From: Euryarchaeota archaeon UBA126
GTDB lineage: Archaea; Thermoplasmatota; Poseidoniia; Poseidoniales; Thalassarchaeaceae
Reading direction: 5' to 3'
Assembly: GCA_002497025.1 (NCBI GenBank)
Contig: DAMG01000091.1
Coordinates: 1-12,210, forward strand
DNA length: 12,210 bases
Position 1 is the stretch's first letter. Each line of letters begins with the position of its first letter. Below, piece after piece: positions 5,758 through 12,210 of the stretch. Under the pieces are notes generated by a model. That model worked only from the letters and a program-made list of their open reading frames with translations. It did not search any database and had not been told where the DNA came from. Both the position numbers and the translations under genes were made by a program.

Positions 5758-7560
5758 ATGTGCGGCATCGCTGGCTTACTCGGGAATGGCAGTCTTGAAG
5801 ACGCTATTTCAATGGCCAGTGCAATTGGTCACCGTGGTCCGGATGGCTCAGGTGATTTCCTGGAAGATGTAGAGCAGGCTAATGGTTCAGTTGCTTTTTC
5901 ACACGCCAGACTATCGATAATTGACTTAGATGGCTCCAATCAACCAATATACAGCGATCATGGTTGTGTATTGATGGTTAACGGAGAAATTTACAATCAT
6001 CAGAAAATCAAATCTACATTGCGAGATTATCCATTTCGGACAGCCGGTGATTCTGAGGTCATAATGGCTTTACACAGAAAATATTCTTGGAACCAAACTG
6101 TTGGAAAAAACCCTGCTGAGAGACACATTGAATGGGTCTCAAAATTGGACGGGATGTGGGGTTTTTCTCTTTGGGATCCTAAGGCTAAGGAATTGATTCT
6201 TTGCCGTGATCCTTTCGGAATTAAGCCTCTAGTAAGAACACAATTATCAGATGGAACCTTGCTTTTTGCCTCGGAAGTCAAGGCCTTCAGAGGCCACACT
6301 GGTTTTTCTGCCAAACCAGATATTTCCGCACTTTCGGTAAGATTGGCTTACGAATATCCTTTGGACCAAACAACGTTGTTCCAAGGAGTCACATCAGTAG
6401 GAATCGGAACAATTGAAACTTGGTCGTTAGTAGAAGGAAAAGCGACCTTGACTGGTGTCGCTAAATATTGGAAACCTCGTGTAATTCCAAGCGAAAATTG
6501 GAGTCCTTCGACCAACGCCTCTCAATTGCTAAACAGCCTAAGCGATTCAATCCAAGACCGTTTAATGGCAGATGTCCCAGTTGGAATTGTTCTTTCAGGC
6601 GGATTGGATTCCAGTTTGATGGCTGCATTGGCAAATGATGCAGCAGATTCAGCTGGCAAACCCACACCTGAATGTTGGACCGTTGCAGATAGCGAGGAAA
6701 ATGTCGATTTACAGGCATCAATTATGGTAACAAAAAATCACGACTTAGGTCATCACGTCCATATTATGGATGAAAATACTATGTGGAAGAAATTACCAGA
6801 GTTTGTTTGGAATGGAGAAGACCTAGATATCACCGTGATGTTTTGGCAATCTGTTTTTGAACAAATGAAAGGTAATGTAACAGTCGCACTTTGCGGACAA
6901 GGCGCAGATGAATTGCATGCAGGTTATTCCAGATATCGAGCCTTAACAGAACACTCAAATGTTGTCAAATCTAGATTGAGTTTAGCTGGACAAATTTCTA
7001 TTTCAGAAAATGATAGAGGCCTTGGAAAGCCTTGGTCATCAGACAGTATCATGCCAGAAGATAATTTCGCTAACCTTAGCGATACATTGGAATTTGAACA
7101 AAGTAGGGGCCAAATGTCAAATTTTCAACTGAGACTTGGTGACAGACATTCAATGGCTCAAGGCCTAGAAGCTCGAGTCCCATTTCTCGGCATGTGTCAT
7201 GCAAATCTTGCAAATCAATTGCCATTGTCTTGGCGATTATCTAATGATGATGAAAAGATGGCGCTGAGGGCTGCTGCTGATTTGACGAGTTTACCAAAAG
7301 AAATCGTCCGACGGCCAAAACTACCCGCTGGAACCGCTACAAGCCCAACCTTAGTTTCAGAAATAATCAATTCACTATCAGATAGAGCAGAAGATTGGGC
7401 CAAACAATATGGAATCTTGTCTAAACAATTGTTAGATCAACCCGACATGGCAATTGGCATTAGAATATTTCATGCTATGCACCTTACTGAATCAGGTCCA
7501 AAACCTAGAACTGGAGATTTGTTAGATATCCTCGATGATGTCGGACCTTGGCCTCAGTAA
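5758..7560 (+). CDS. asnB: Asparagine synthetase B (glutamine-hydrolysing)
   Basis: The 600-residue enzyme makes asparagine from aspartate, glutamine and ATP. The N-terminal class II glutaminase has the nucleophile Cys2 (exposed after Met removal), GHRGPDG (24-30), RLSIIDL (51-57), NGEIYN (75-80) and GDSE (97-100). The synthetase domain has the pyrophosphate loop SGGLDSS (280-286) and the ALCGQGADELHAGY block (377-390), followed near 460-480 by the LRLGDRHSMAQGLEARVPFL region. The start is certain because Met-Cys-Gly is essential. Residues about 315-345 (NVDLQASIMVTKNHDL) are the variable middle part. No ribosome-binding site is visible before the ATG; a short inverted repeat lies 21 bp upstream. 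It appears to be monocistronic or the second gene after the 40-residue peptide, and is convergent with the respiratory operon. asnB-like enzymes also modify sugars or peptides, but the intact motifs favour the primary role. Confidence 0.95.
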   Translation: MCGIAGLLGNGSLEDAISMASAIGHRGPDGSGDFLEDVEQANGSVAFSHARLSIIDLDGSNQPIYSDHGCVLMVNGEIYNHQKIKSTLRDYPFRTAGDSEVIMALHRKYSWNQTVGKNPAERHIEWVSKLDGMWGFSLWDPKAKELILCRDPFGIKPLVRTQLSDGTLLFASEVKAFRGHTGFSAKPDISALSVRLAYEYPLDQTTLFQGVTSVGIGTIETWSLVEGKATLTGVAKYWKPRVIPSENWSPSTNASQLLNSLSDSIQDRLMADVPVGIVLSGGLDSSLMAALANDAADSAGKPTPECWTVADSEENVDLQASIMVTKNHDLGHHVHIMDENTMWKKLPEFVWNGEDLDITVMFWQSVFEQMKGNVTVALCGQGADELHAGYSRYRALTEHSNVVKSRLSLAGQISISENDRGLGKPWSSDSIMPEDNFANLSDTLEFEQSRGQMSNFQLRLGDRHSMAQGLEARVPFLGMCHANLANQLPLSWRLSNDDEKMALRAAADLTSLPKEIVRRPKLPAGTATSPTLVSEIINSLSDRAEDWAKQYGILSKQLLDQPDMAIGIRIFHAMHLTESGPKPRTGDLLDILDDVGPWPQ

Positions 7561-7600
7561 GATAACCTTCCTTTATTGCAAATTGATTACTTCATGCTTC

Positions 7601-7636
7601 GATATTCGACGCAACCTAATCGTCGCCGGCCCACCA
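7601..7636 (+). repeat. Inverted repeat copy A (fragment of the fusion gene)
   Basis: This 36-bp segment matches 9451-9486 in reverse complement at 33 of 36 positions, with the first 23 bases (7601-7623) identical. Read on the + strand it encodes DIRRNLIVAGPP; the matching part of the cytochrome b/HdrD-like fusion encodes DIRRNLIVGGPP. Weaker similarity with a 2-bp gap continues leftward to about 7585 (GATTAC in both). No ribosome-binding site or full gene surrounds it. It overlaps the last codons and stop of the minus-strand gene ending at 7616. Confidence 0.85.
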
Positions 7637-7957
7637 ATTTTCATCATCTTTCTGACCGGGGCGACCTTCGGAGACAGACTCATCCTCATCCATATCTCCT
7701 CCTTGGATAGCTTCCATACCAACTATCTCATAATTTGATGGAAATAGAGCCACTATTACACCTGCGATCATACATGCTAGACCCCATTGAAATTGACCTG
7801 TTATGATCATTTCTAGTGCTATTGCGCAGAGAATTAAGCCACCTAAATTGGATATCCAAACTAGGTTTTTGAAGGTAGAAAGAGAAACTCCTGTAGAGTT
7901 CTCAGTTCTCTTCGGTCCGAATTCTGCACCAAATCTTACAGGGTCTTCTTCGGTCAT
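7616..7957 (-). CDS. Small two-helix membrane protein of the respiratory operon
   Basis: The 113-residue protein has a polar N-terminus, two hydrophobic helices (about 31-53 and 57-75) joined by a short turn, and a long acidic tail (GGDMDEDESVSE onward) ending WWAGDD. No family is recognised. The ATG at 7957 is chosen because AGGTGAT lies just before it; an in-frame TTG at 7972 would add five residues but overlap the ferredoxin gene. The ferredoxin stop is 4 bp upstream, so it is the last gene of the operon and may be a small subunit or assembly factor of the cytochrome complex. The stop codon and last codons fall inside the inverted repeat shared with the fusion gene, so the C-terminus may be a recent change. 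Confidence 0.75.
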   Translation of the reverse strand: MTEEDPVRFGAEFGPKRTENSTGVSLSTFKNLVWISNLGGLILCAIALEMIITGQFQWGLACMIAGVIVALFPSNYEIVGMEAIQGGDMDEDESVSEGRPGQKDDENWWAGDD

Positions 7958-7961
7958 TAAA

Positions 7962-8354
7962 TCACCTATCAATCATAATTATTGCATCCGTGGGGCAAGC
8001 AAGAACACACAATTTGCAACCTGTACATGGGTCTCTTAGTACCCTTGCCTTACGATTGACATCAACGTTCATTATCGGACTTGCTAATGGTGTGTCATAT
8101 AACTCGATGGCATCATCATCACATACAATCGTGCATTGGTCACATCCTATACACAATTCTTCCTTAACCCAGGCAACAGCGTCTTCCCCACCCTTCAGCT
8201 TAGCTCGTTCCTCTGCCCGCATAGCATTCATCATCATACGAATGCGCTTTTGCTCACGGGACCTTCGAGCTGCAAGGTCGGGCCTTCCGGTCATTCTAAC
8301 TAGTGCTACCGGCTTTGACTTATCAAAACATGTTAAGCGAAAAACGTCAGCCAA
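7962..8354 (-). CDS. 2[4Fe-4S] ferredoxin-type protein with basic N-terminal extension
   Basis: The last half holds two complete four-Cys sets: C68-x2-C71-x2-C74-x3-C78 and C110-x2-C113-x2-C116-x3-C120, the second followed by Pro as in classic ferredoxins and the first by Asp. This predicts two [4Fe-4S] clusters in a cytosolic electron carrier or subunit. The first 65 residues are basic and probably helical (RRSREQKRIRMMMNAMRAEERAKLK), unusual for a free ferredoxin and suggestive of docking to a partner or the membrane surface. The start is uncertain: TTG at 8354 overlaps the previous gene by 22 bp with no ribosome-binding site, while ATG at 8294 gives 110 residues. The gene lies between two small membrane protein genes, downstream of the cytochrome b/HdrD-like fusion, so electron exchange with that complex is the likely job. 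Confidence 0.88.
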   Translation of the reverse strand: MADVFRLTCFDKSKPVALVRMTGRPDLAARRSREQKRIRMMMNAMRAEERAKLKGGEDAVAWVKEELCIGCDQCTIVCDDDAIELYDTPLASPIMNVDVNRKARVLRDPCTGCKLCVLACPTDAIIMIDR

Positions 8355-8590
8355 AGTGGATGTATTGAGATGAGAAACGCCACACAGAATCCAGTCAAAG
8401 TCCCCTTCGCCATGTTAGGCCTGTTATACCCAAGGGCGATTAGGATCAAAAAAAATCCAATGATTAAATCACAAACCATACCTATCCAAGCAGCTTTCCA
8501 GGACAAGCTAACTGCAACGGTAAGGGTGGCTATAGGCCCTATCATGAATCCTGATATCCAATCGCGATCAACCGTAGTCAACGCTCTCAC
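8333..8590 (-). CDS. Small membrane protein of the respiratory operon (85 residues)
   Basis: Three hydrophobic segments are visible (about 13-30, 34-54 and 64-83) with short polar loops, the one before the third helix being NRPNMAKG. I recognise no family. The GTG start overlaps the TGA stop of the large fusion gene as GTGA, the usual mark of translational coupling, and the 3' end overlaps the ferredoxin frame by 22 bp if the latter starts at TTG. Position suggests a small membrane subunit of the complex, comparable in size to the petite subunits of b6f or the anchor helices of Hdr/Dsr-type complexes, but that is inference from context only. Confidence 0.75.
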   Translation of the reverse strand: MRALTTVDRDWISGFMIGPIATLTVAVSLSWKAAWIGMVCDLIIGFFLILIALGYNRPNMAKGTLTGFCVAFLISIHPLWLTFFA

Positions 8591-11361
8591 GCCTGTTTCT
8601 TTGCATCAATCTGGCGTGCTAGGAAAGATACTACGTCGAGTATTTCGAAGTCGTGTCTGGGATCTCCTTCAAACTTCAGGCACTCAAAGTGACTAACACA
8701 TTTCGGACAACTTGTCAGCATGATTTCAGCTCCAGTAGCCTTTACTTCGTCAAATCGTTCTAGACGTAAAGCACGGCTATTCTCGTTACACGACATCATG
8801 CTAGATACACCACAGCATAGTGCATCTTCTCCGGTGTGCTCCATCTCCACTAGGTCAACTCCATCAACCGCCTTAACTAGGTCTCTGGGTTCATCGTAGA
8901 TGTTCATTTGGCGACCTAAACGACATGGGTCGTGGTATGTGACAGTTACATCTTCGGCGACGGCCAAATCCATTTCGAATCCATTTTCAATCAGATACTC
9001 AGTGGTATGCATAACCTTCATTTCTTCGAGTTCGTAATCCATAGCAAAAGTACGGAAACACTCTGCACAAGATGTAACAAGTGTGTCTATTCCGCTCTCT
9101 CCGAGTTTCTTCTGATTGTAGGCCTTTAGTTTCTCAAATACCTCAGTCATACCCTGCCACTTTTGATCGTGACCGCAGCACTTTAGGAAATCGCGACCAA
9201 GATAGGTTACATCCTTGCCCATTTCTTCAAAGATAGTGAAAGCAGCGGATGTTGTTTCACCGAGATTCATCTCACCTTCATTCACATGACTAAATATCAT
9301 TTCTTGATCTATGTAATCTACACAACCAGGGTAATATCCAATGCTTGAATCGATAGGATATTCTTCAACAGGAATGAATTCTACATCTGCATCCTCTTCC
9401 GCTTCTGCCGCCAATACTGCTTGAAGAACTGTGTGAGGTATTTCTGCGGCTGGTGGTCCGCCAACGATTAGGTTGCGTCGAATATCTATGTATGAGTCGT
9501 AATCTACCAATTGGGGACATGCGTTGGTACAGGCAGTACAGGTCAGGCAAGAATAAAGCGGAACTCCATCATCTTCATTATTCCAAGTGTTGTAGATAAT
9601 ATTCAACTTATCACCCGCGTTGAACAATCTTACAGGACATGCATCATCACACAAATCACAGCCATAACACTTGTTCATTTCCCACTCGTAACCTCTTGCC
9701 ATGCTTCTCATGAGCATGAAGACAATTGCACCAACACCCAAACACGGAACGAATATCGAGTAAGTTAACTTTGCATCCAAACTTTTTGGATTCTTTTCGA
9801 AAGTTGGATTTTCCAAAGTCATAGTGGATAAGTCGGTTCCAATTGGGAGGGCGGCTCGATGTACTGCGGCTCCATTTTCATCAAGTAGAAGTGGTTGGAA
9901 AGCTACAGCAGAATAATCGGTAATCATTGTGACGGATTCGTTCACTCCACTTGAACTAACTTGGAAGTTTAGGAGATAAGTCCCTGGCGTCAATTTTAGT
10001 GTTGTACTATCGCAAGACTCCTCTGCTGACCAGAGAATGTTACCTGCATCGTTTGAAATCGTCAATTCTTGTGTGTGAGTCCCTGCACCTCTTTCAGTGG
10101 TTCGGAAATTACATCCCACATCCACAAACACTGAGGAAGCACCCAAGTCTTCGATTTCAATAATGTCACTCCATGAATTGCTAATGACACTATCATCGTT
10201 TGTTCCAATATATTCTACGGCTTCACCTGCTGAGTTTTTCCCATCGAATGAATGGTCATTAAATCCTTCAAAGTCGATAATCAGAGATTGTGTTGGTTGG
10301 TAAATACCCCAATTTGACCAATGTACTGCCGGTATAACACACCATTTTTCCGGATCATAATCTTCATCTAAAGTCTGCCAAACACCTAGGTCTGATGATT
10401 CAGAGAAAGTTAGACATTCATCTTCCCAATCTTCCCAATCGTCGCCTTTTTCGGAATACACTAGAGTATCGGATGGTTGGCCCCGCATACCTTCTAATTC
10501 TTCGATTTCATCCATTGCACCAAGGCCTCCATAATCCCAGAAACCACCTTCGTAAATTGGCCAAGTCACTGCTGAAATTAACACAGCTATGATTAGTGTA
10601 CCAACCGCTACTTGCTTACCCATAGAAGGCGTTAATCTAGCACCGATGGAATTGACAAGGAACCATCTAATACTGAAAAATAACACAGCGAAGATAAAAA
10701 TCCCCGTGAGAATCCAAGGCACCGTATTGAATATTTCTGCAGTCCATGGTGCTTGTCTTCCGCAGTCAAAAATGTGTTTCGAATTAGCCCAACAATAATC
10801 CGTCCTATCTTTAGCGTACAATTCTAGGAAGATATTGATGGAATAAACAGAGATAAACCAGACATGGGCAAGATAAACTGCTCCAGCAGTTGCAAACCAT
10901 GGGTCCTCAACTCCTCTCCTTTCGCGCCCAGGTAAGAAAGGTGGAAGTGCTAGAATACCGACTGGAATTCCAGTAAGTGCTGCTCCCCACCAAGCGGCAT
11001 TCCATGAGATTACTGGTGAACCTAGGAACTCTCCAATCGGGCCTGCAGGGATGACGAATTGTGGTAGATATTCACCCCATCGCAAATATCCGTAAGAGAA
11101 TAAAACATACCAATCTGGGAAAACAAACCCGGCTTGTGCAAATGGATCAGCAGCGCTGTGCAGCGGCGGGGGGATTAACCAACAATAGAAACATAGGACC
11201 ATCAACATAGATGCAAAGATGATTGTGTCACGTAGAACTTCTGTTGGCCAAAATGCGTGGCCCATATGGACACGCCTACGTTCTTTTTCAGATTCCAAAA
11301 GGCTACTTTTTTCGCGGACATAGGTGTCTGCGATTCGGCCAAATCTATCGATCATTCCCAT
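8587..11361 (-). CDS. Fusion: cytochrome b C-terminal half + outside domain + HdrD/GlpC-like Fe-S module
   Basis: The 924-residue protein has three parts. Residues about 35-185 resemble subunit IV of b6f (cytochrome b C-terminal domain): FWPTEVLRD, a helix at 46-63, and the quinol-site motif PDWY (82-85) before FSYGYLRW. Two extra helices follow (about 215-237 and 252-270), then an acidic 260-residue domain (about 272-532) rich in beta-strand-like sequence, then a helix at 533-553. The C-terminal part has two cubane sets (C565, C568, C571, C575 and C605, C608, C611, C615) and two CCG domains (C680, C728-C729, C765, C768 and C813, C849-C850, C885, C888), as in HdrD, GlpC or DsrK. Positive loops place the Fe-S module inside and the acidic domain outside. 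ATG 11361 follows GGAGG eight bases upstream; the upstream cytochrome b6-like gene ends 15 bp before. Reaction unknown; quinone-linked thiol/disulfide or Fe-S electron transfer is inferred. Confidence 0.9.
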   Translation of the reverse strand: MGMIDRFGRIADTYVREKSSLLESEKERRRVHMGHAFWPTEVLRDTIIFASMLMVLCFYCWLIPPPLHSAADPFAQAGFVFPDWYVLFSYGYLRWGEYLPQFVIPAGPIGEFLGSPVISWNAAWWGAALTGIPVGILALPPFLPGRERRGVEDPWFATAGAVYLAHVWFISVYSINIFLELYAKDRTDYCWANSKHIFDCGRQAPWTAEIFNTVPWILTGIFIFAVLFFSIRWFLVNSIGARLTPSMGKQVAVGTLIIAVLISAVTWPIYEGGFWDYGGLGAMDEIEELEGMRGQPSDTLVYSEKGDDWEDWEDECLTFSESSDLGVWQTLDEDYDPEKWCVIPAVHWSNWGIYQPTQSLIIDFEGFNDHSFDGKNSAGEAVEYIGTNDDSVISNSWSDIIEIEDLGASSVFVDVGCNFRTTERGAGTHTQELTISNDAGNILWSAEESCDSTTLKLTPGTYLLNFQVSSSGVNESVTMITDYSAVAFQPLLLDENGAAVHRAALPIGTDLSTMTLENPTFEKNPKSLDAKLTYSIFVPCLGVGAIVFMLMRSMARGYEWEMNKCYGCDLCDDACPVRLFNAGDKLNIIYNTWNNEDDGVPLYSCLTCTACTNACPQLVDYDSYIDIRRNLIVGGPPAAEIPHTVLQAVLAAEAEEDADVEFIPVEEYPIDSSIGYYPGCVDYIDQEMIFSHVNEGEMNLGETTSAAFTIFEEMGKDVTYLGRDFLKCCGHDQKWQGMTEVFEKLKAYNQKKLGESGIDTLVTSCAECFRTFAMDYELEEMKVMHTTEYLIENGFEMDLAVAEDVTVTYHDPCRLGRQMNIYDEPRDLVKAVDGVDLVEMEHTGEDALCCGVSSMMSCNENSRALRLERFDEVKATGAEIMLTSCPKCVSHFECLKFEGDPRHDFEILDVVSFLARQIDAKKQA
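9451..9486 (-). repeat. Inverted repeat copy B (inside the fusion gene)
   Basis: This is the partner of 7601-7636 in opposite orientation. It codes for DIRRNLIVGGPP, just after the second [4Fe-4S] set (residues 626-637 of the fusion). It is in frame and surrounded by normal coding sequence, so this copy is the source. The two copies would pair as sense and antisense in one transcript of the operon. Confidence 0.85.
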
Positions 11362-11376
11362 GTAATTATCCTCCAA

Positions 11377-12159
11377 TCAATGTGGCTCCGCAATTCCTTG
11401 TACCCATACGATGAATAAATGAGCTAGAATCAGTGTTGTTACCACAACTGGTAAAATGAATACATGCAGGAAGTACATTCGGGTAACTGTTTGACCAGAG
11501 AGTGATGTTCCTGCAAACATAGCAGTCGCAATCCATCCTCCAATCAATGGGGTAGAGTTTGCCATATTGATTCCAATTGTTGCTGCTCCGAATGCTAGAC
11601 TATCCCAAGGGAGGAGATATCCTGAGTATCCGAAAAAGATGGTGAAGAACATCAGGGCAACTCCGATTAGCCAGTTCAACTCACGGGGGTTTCTGTATGC
11701 TCCAGTGAAGTAAACCCTGCACATATGCAGGAAAACGGCGGCTACCATGAAGTGTGTAGTCCAATGATGAATAGATCGAATGATATAACCAAATGGCAAT
11801 TGAGTCATGATGAATTCCATAGAGGAATAAGCAGGAGTGGGGTCCCCCTCACCTCCAGGGACGTAGTATAGTCCTAGAATTGCGCCTGTGATTACTAGGA
11901 TAACGAAGGCCAAGAAGGATATTCCACCAAGGCAATATAATGGATACCAATACCAAATGATTCTCAGTTTGTATTTCTCAGCGTGAGTAAGCGGCATTTG
12001 GCGATGGACACTGTAGTAGGCGTCTCTGCTCATACCCCAGTAATCTTGAATTCTAAACCGAGTATCTAACCACGAGAAAGCCCAGAGGAATGATTTCTCT
12101 GCTAACCCCATGCTCCCAGCACTTGTTTCCACCGCCCTCAAGATATCCTTTCGAGGCAT
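11377..12159 (-). CDS. petB: Cytochrome b6-like protein (N-terminal half of cytochrome b)
   Basis: Counted from the ATG at 12159 the product has 260 residues and four core helices. The bis-histidine pairs H131/H145 (RSIHHW...FLHMCRVY) and H232/H247 (YFLHVFILP...AHL) have the 14- and 15-residue separations of b6 and would hold two b haems. YCLGG at 75-79 places Cys76 where b6 binds its extra c-type haem. NPRELNW, GYLLPWD and SLSGQTVTRMYFLH are further b6-like blocks, and the protein ends after VQGIAEPH like b6. The subunit IV-like half is encoded 15 bp downstream in the fusion gene. ATG 12159 has GGAG nine bases upstream, but the frame stays open to the window edge through a hydrophobic stretch (ALIVVIVAF), so a longer N-terminus or in-frame fusion beyond 12210 is possible. 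A Rieske protein would be expected upstream, outside the window. Confidence 0.93.
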   Translation of the reverse strand: MPRKDILRAVETSAGSMGLAEKSFLWAFSWLDTRFRIQDYWGMSRDAYYSVHRQMPLTHAEKYKLRIIWYWYPLYCLGGISFLAFVILVITGAILGLYYVPGGEGDPTPAYSSMEFIMTQLPFGYIIRSIHHWTTHFMVAAVFLHMCRVYFTGAYRNPRELNWLIGVALMFFTIFFGYSGYLLPWDSLAFGAATIGINMANSTPLIGGWIATAMFAGTSLSGQTVTRMYFLHVFILPVVVTTLILAHLFIVWVQGIAEPH

Positions 12160-12210
12160 ATCCTCTCGCTCCTTACGGAGAGTGAATGCAACTATCACAA
12201 CAATAAGTGC

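Noticed and set aside
7535..7738. Plus-strand 67-codon frame after asnB that includes DIRRNLIVAGPP
   Set aside because: It starts inside asnB, has no ribosome-binding site and resembles the fusion protein only over about 12 residues, so I treat it as a repeat fragment and not a gene.
7990..8373. Plus-strand 127-codon frame opposite the ferredoxin gene
   Set aside because: The minus strand holds two complete Cys cluster motifs; the + strand product is a shadow.
10422..10439. Tandem 9-bp repeat CTTCCCAAT x2
   Set aside because: It only encodes the doubled WED of the acidic domain; two units are too few to mean more than a local slippage event.
1..12210. CRISPR array, insertion sequence, tRNA gene or integrase
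   Set aside because: I saw no regularly spaced repeats, transposase or integrase motifs or tRNA-like cloverleaf anywhere; the window looks like core chromosome plus one unusual respiratory operon.

Overview
The window reads as archaeal chromosomal DNA. The clearest markers are a free-standing 5S rRNA gene with an archaeal-type sequence and, directly after it, the archaeal/eukaryotic ribosome anti-association factor aIF6. Shine-Dalgarno sites of the GGAGG/GGTGA type, an unlinked 5S gene and a cobalamin-dependent propionyl-CoA route fit a Thermoplasmatota-type euryarchaeon. A marine Poseidoniales-like lineage is my inference and is not proven by the sequence.

Layout: (1) 1-976, + strand: 5S rRNA and aIF6. 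(2) 1014-3426, - strand: a tight operon of carboxyltransferase beta subunit (pccB), a very small basic protein, a biotin carrier protein and a 76-residue Cys/His protein. (3) 3545-5484, + strand, divergent from (2): the B12-binding subunit of methylmalonyl-CoA mutase, its MeaB GTPase chaperone, and a polytopic membrane protein resembling the dolichol kinase/CTP-transferase family, all overlapping or abutting. (4) 5565-7560, + strand: an unlisted 40-residue membrane peptide and asparagine synthetase B. (5) 7616-12210, - strand: a respiratory operon running in from the right edge. It encodes a cytochrome b6-type protein, a 924-residue fusion, two small membrane proteins and a 2[4Fe-4S] ferredoxin.

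Regions 2 and 3 together give propionyl-CoA -> methylmalonyl-CoA -> succinyl-CoA. The biotin carboxylase, epimerase and mutase catalytic subunit are missing from the window and must lie elsewhere.

Region 5 is the exciting part. A b6f-like cytochrome b core, split into a b6-like half and a subunit IV-like half, has its second half fused through a large predicted outside domain and one more membrane helix to a cytosolic module with two [4Fe-4S] sites and two CCG domains, like HdrD/GlpC. The b6 half keeps the Cys that carries the extra c-type haem on the cytoplasmic side of b6f. The predicted topology puts the Fe-S module on that same side. This suggests a quinone-linked complex that joins a Rieske/b-type core to cytosolic thiol/disulfide or ferredoxin chemistry. 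A 36-bp segment of the fusion gene (33/36 identical, 23 exact) recurs in inverted orientation at the 3' end of the same operon.
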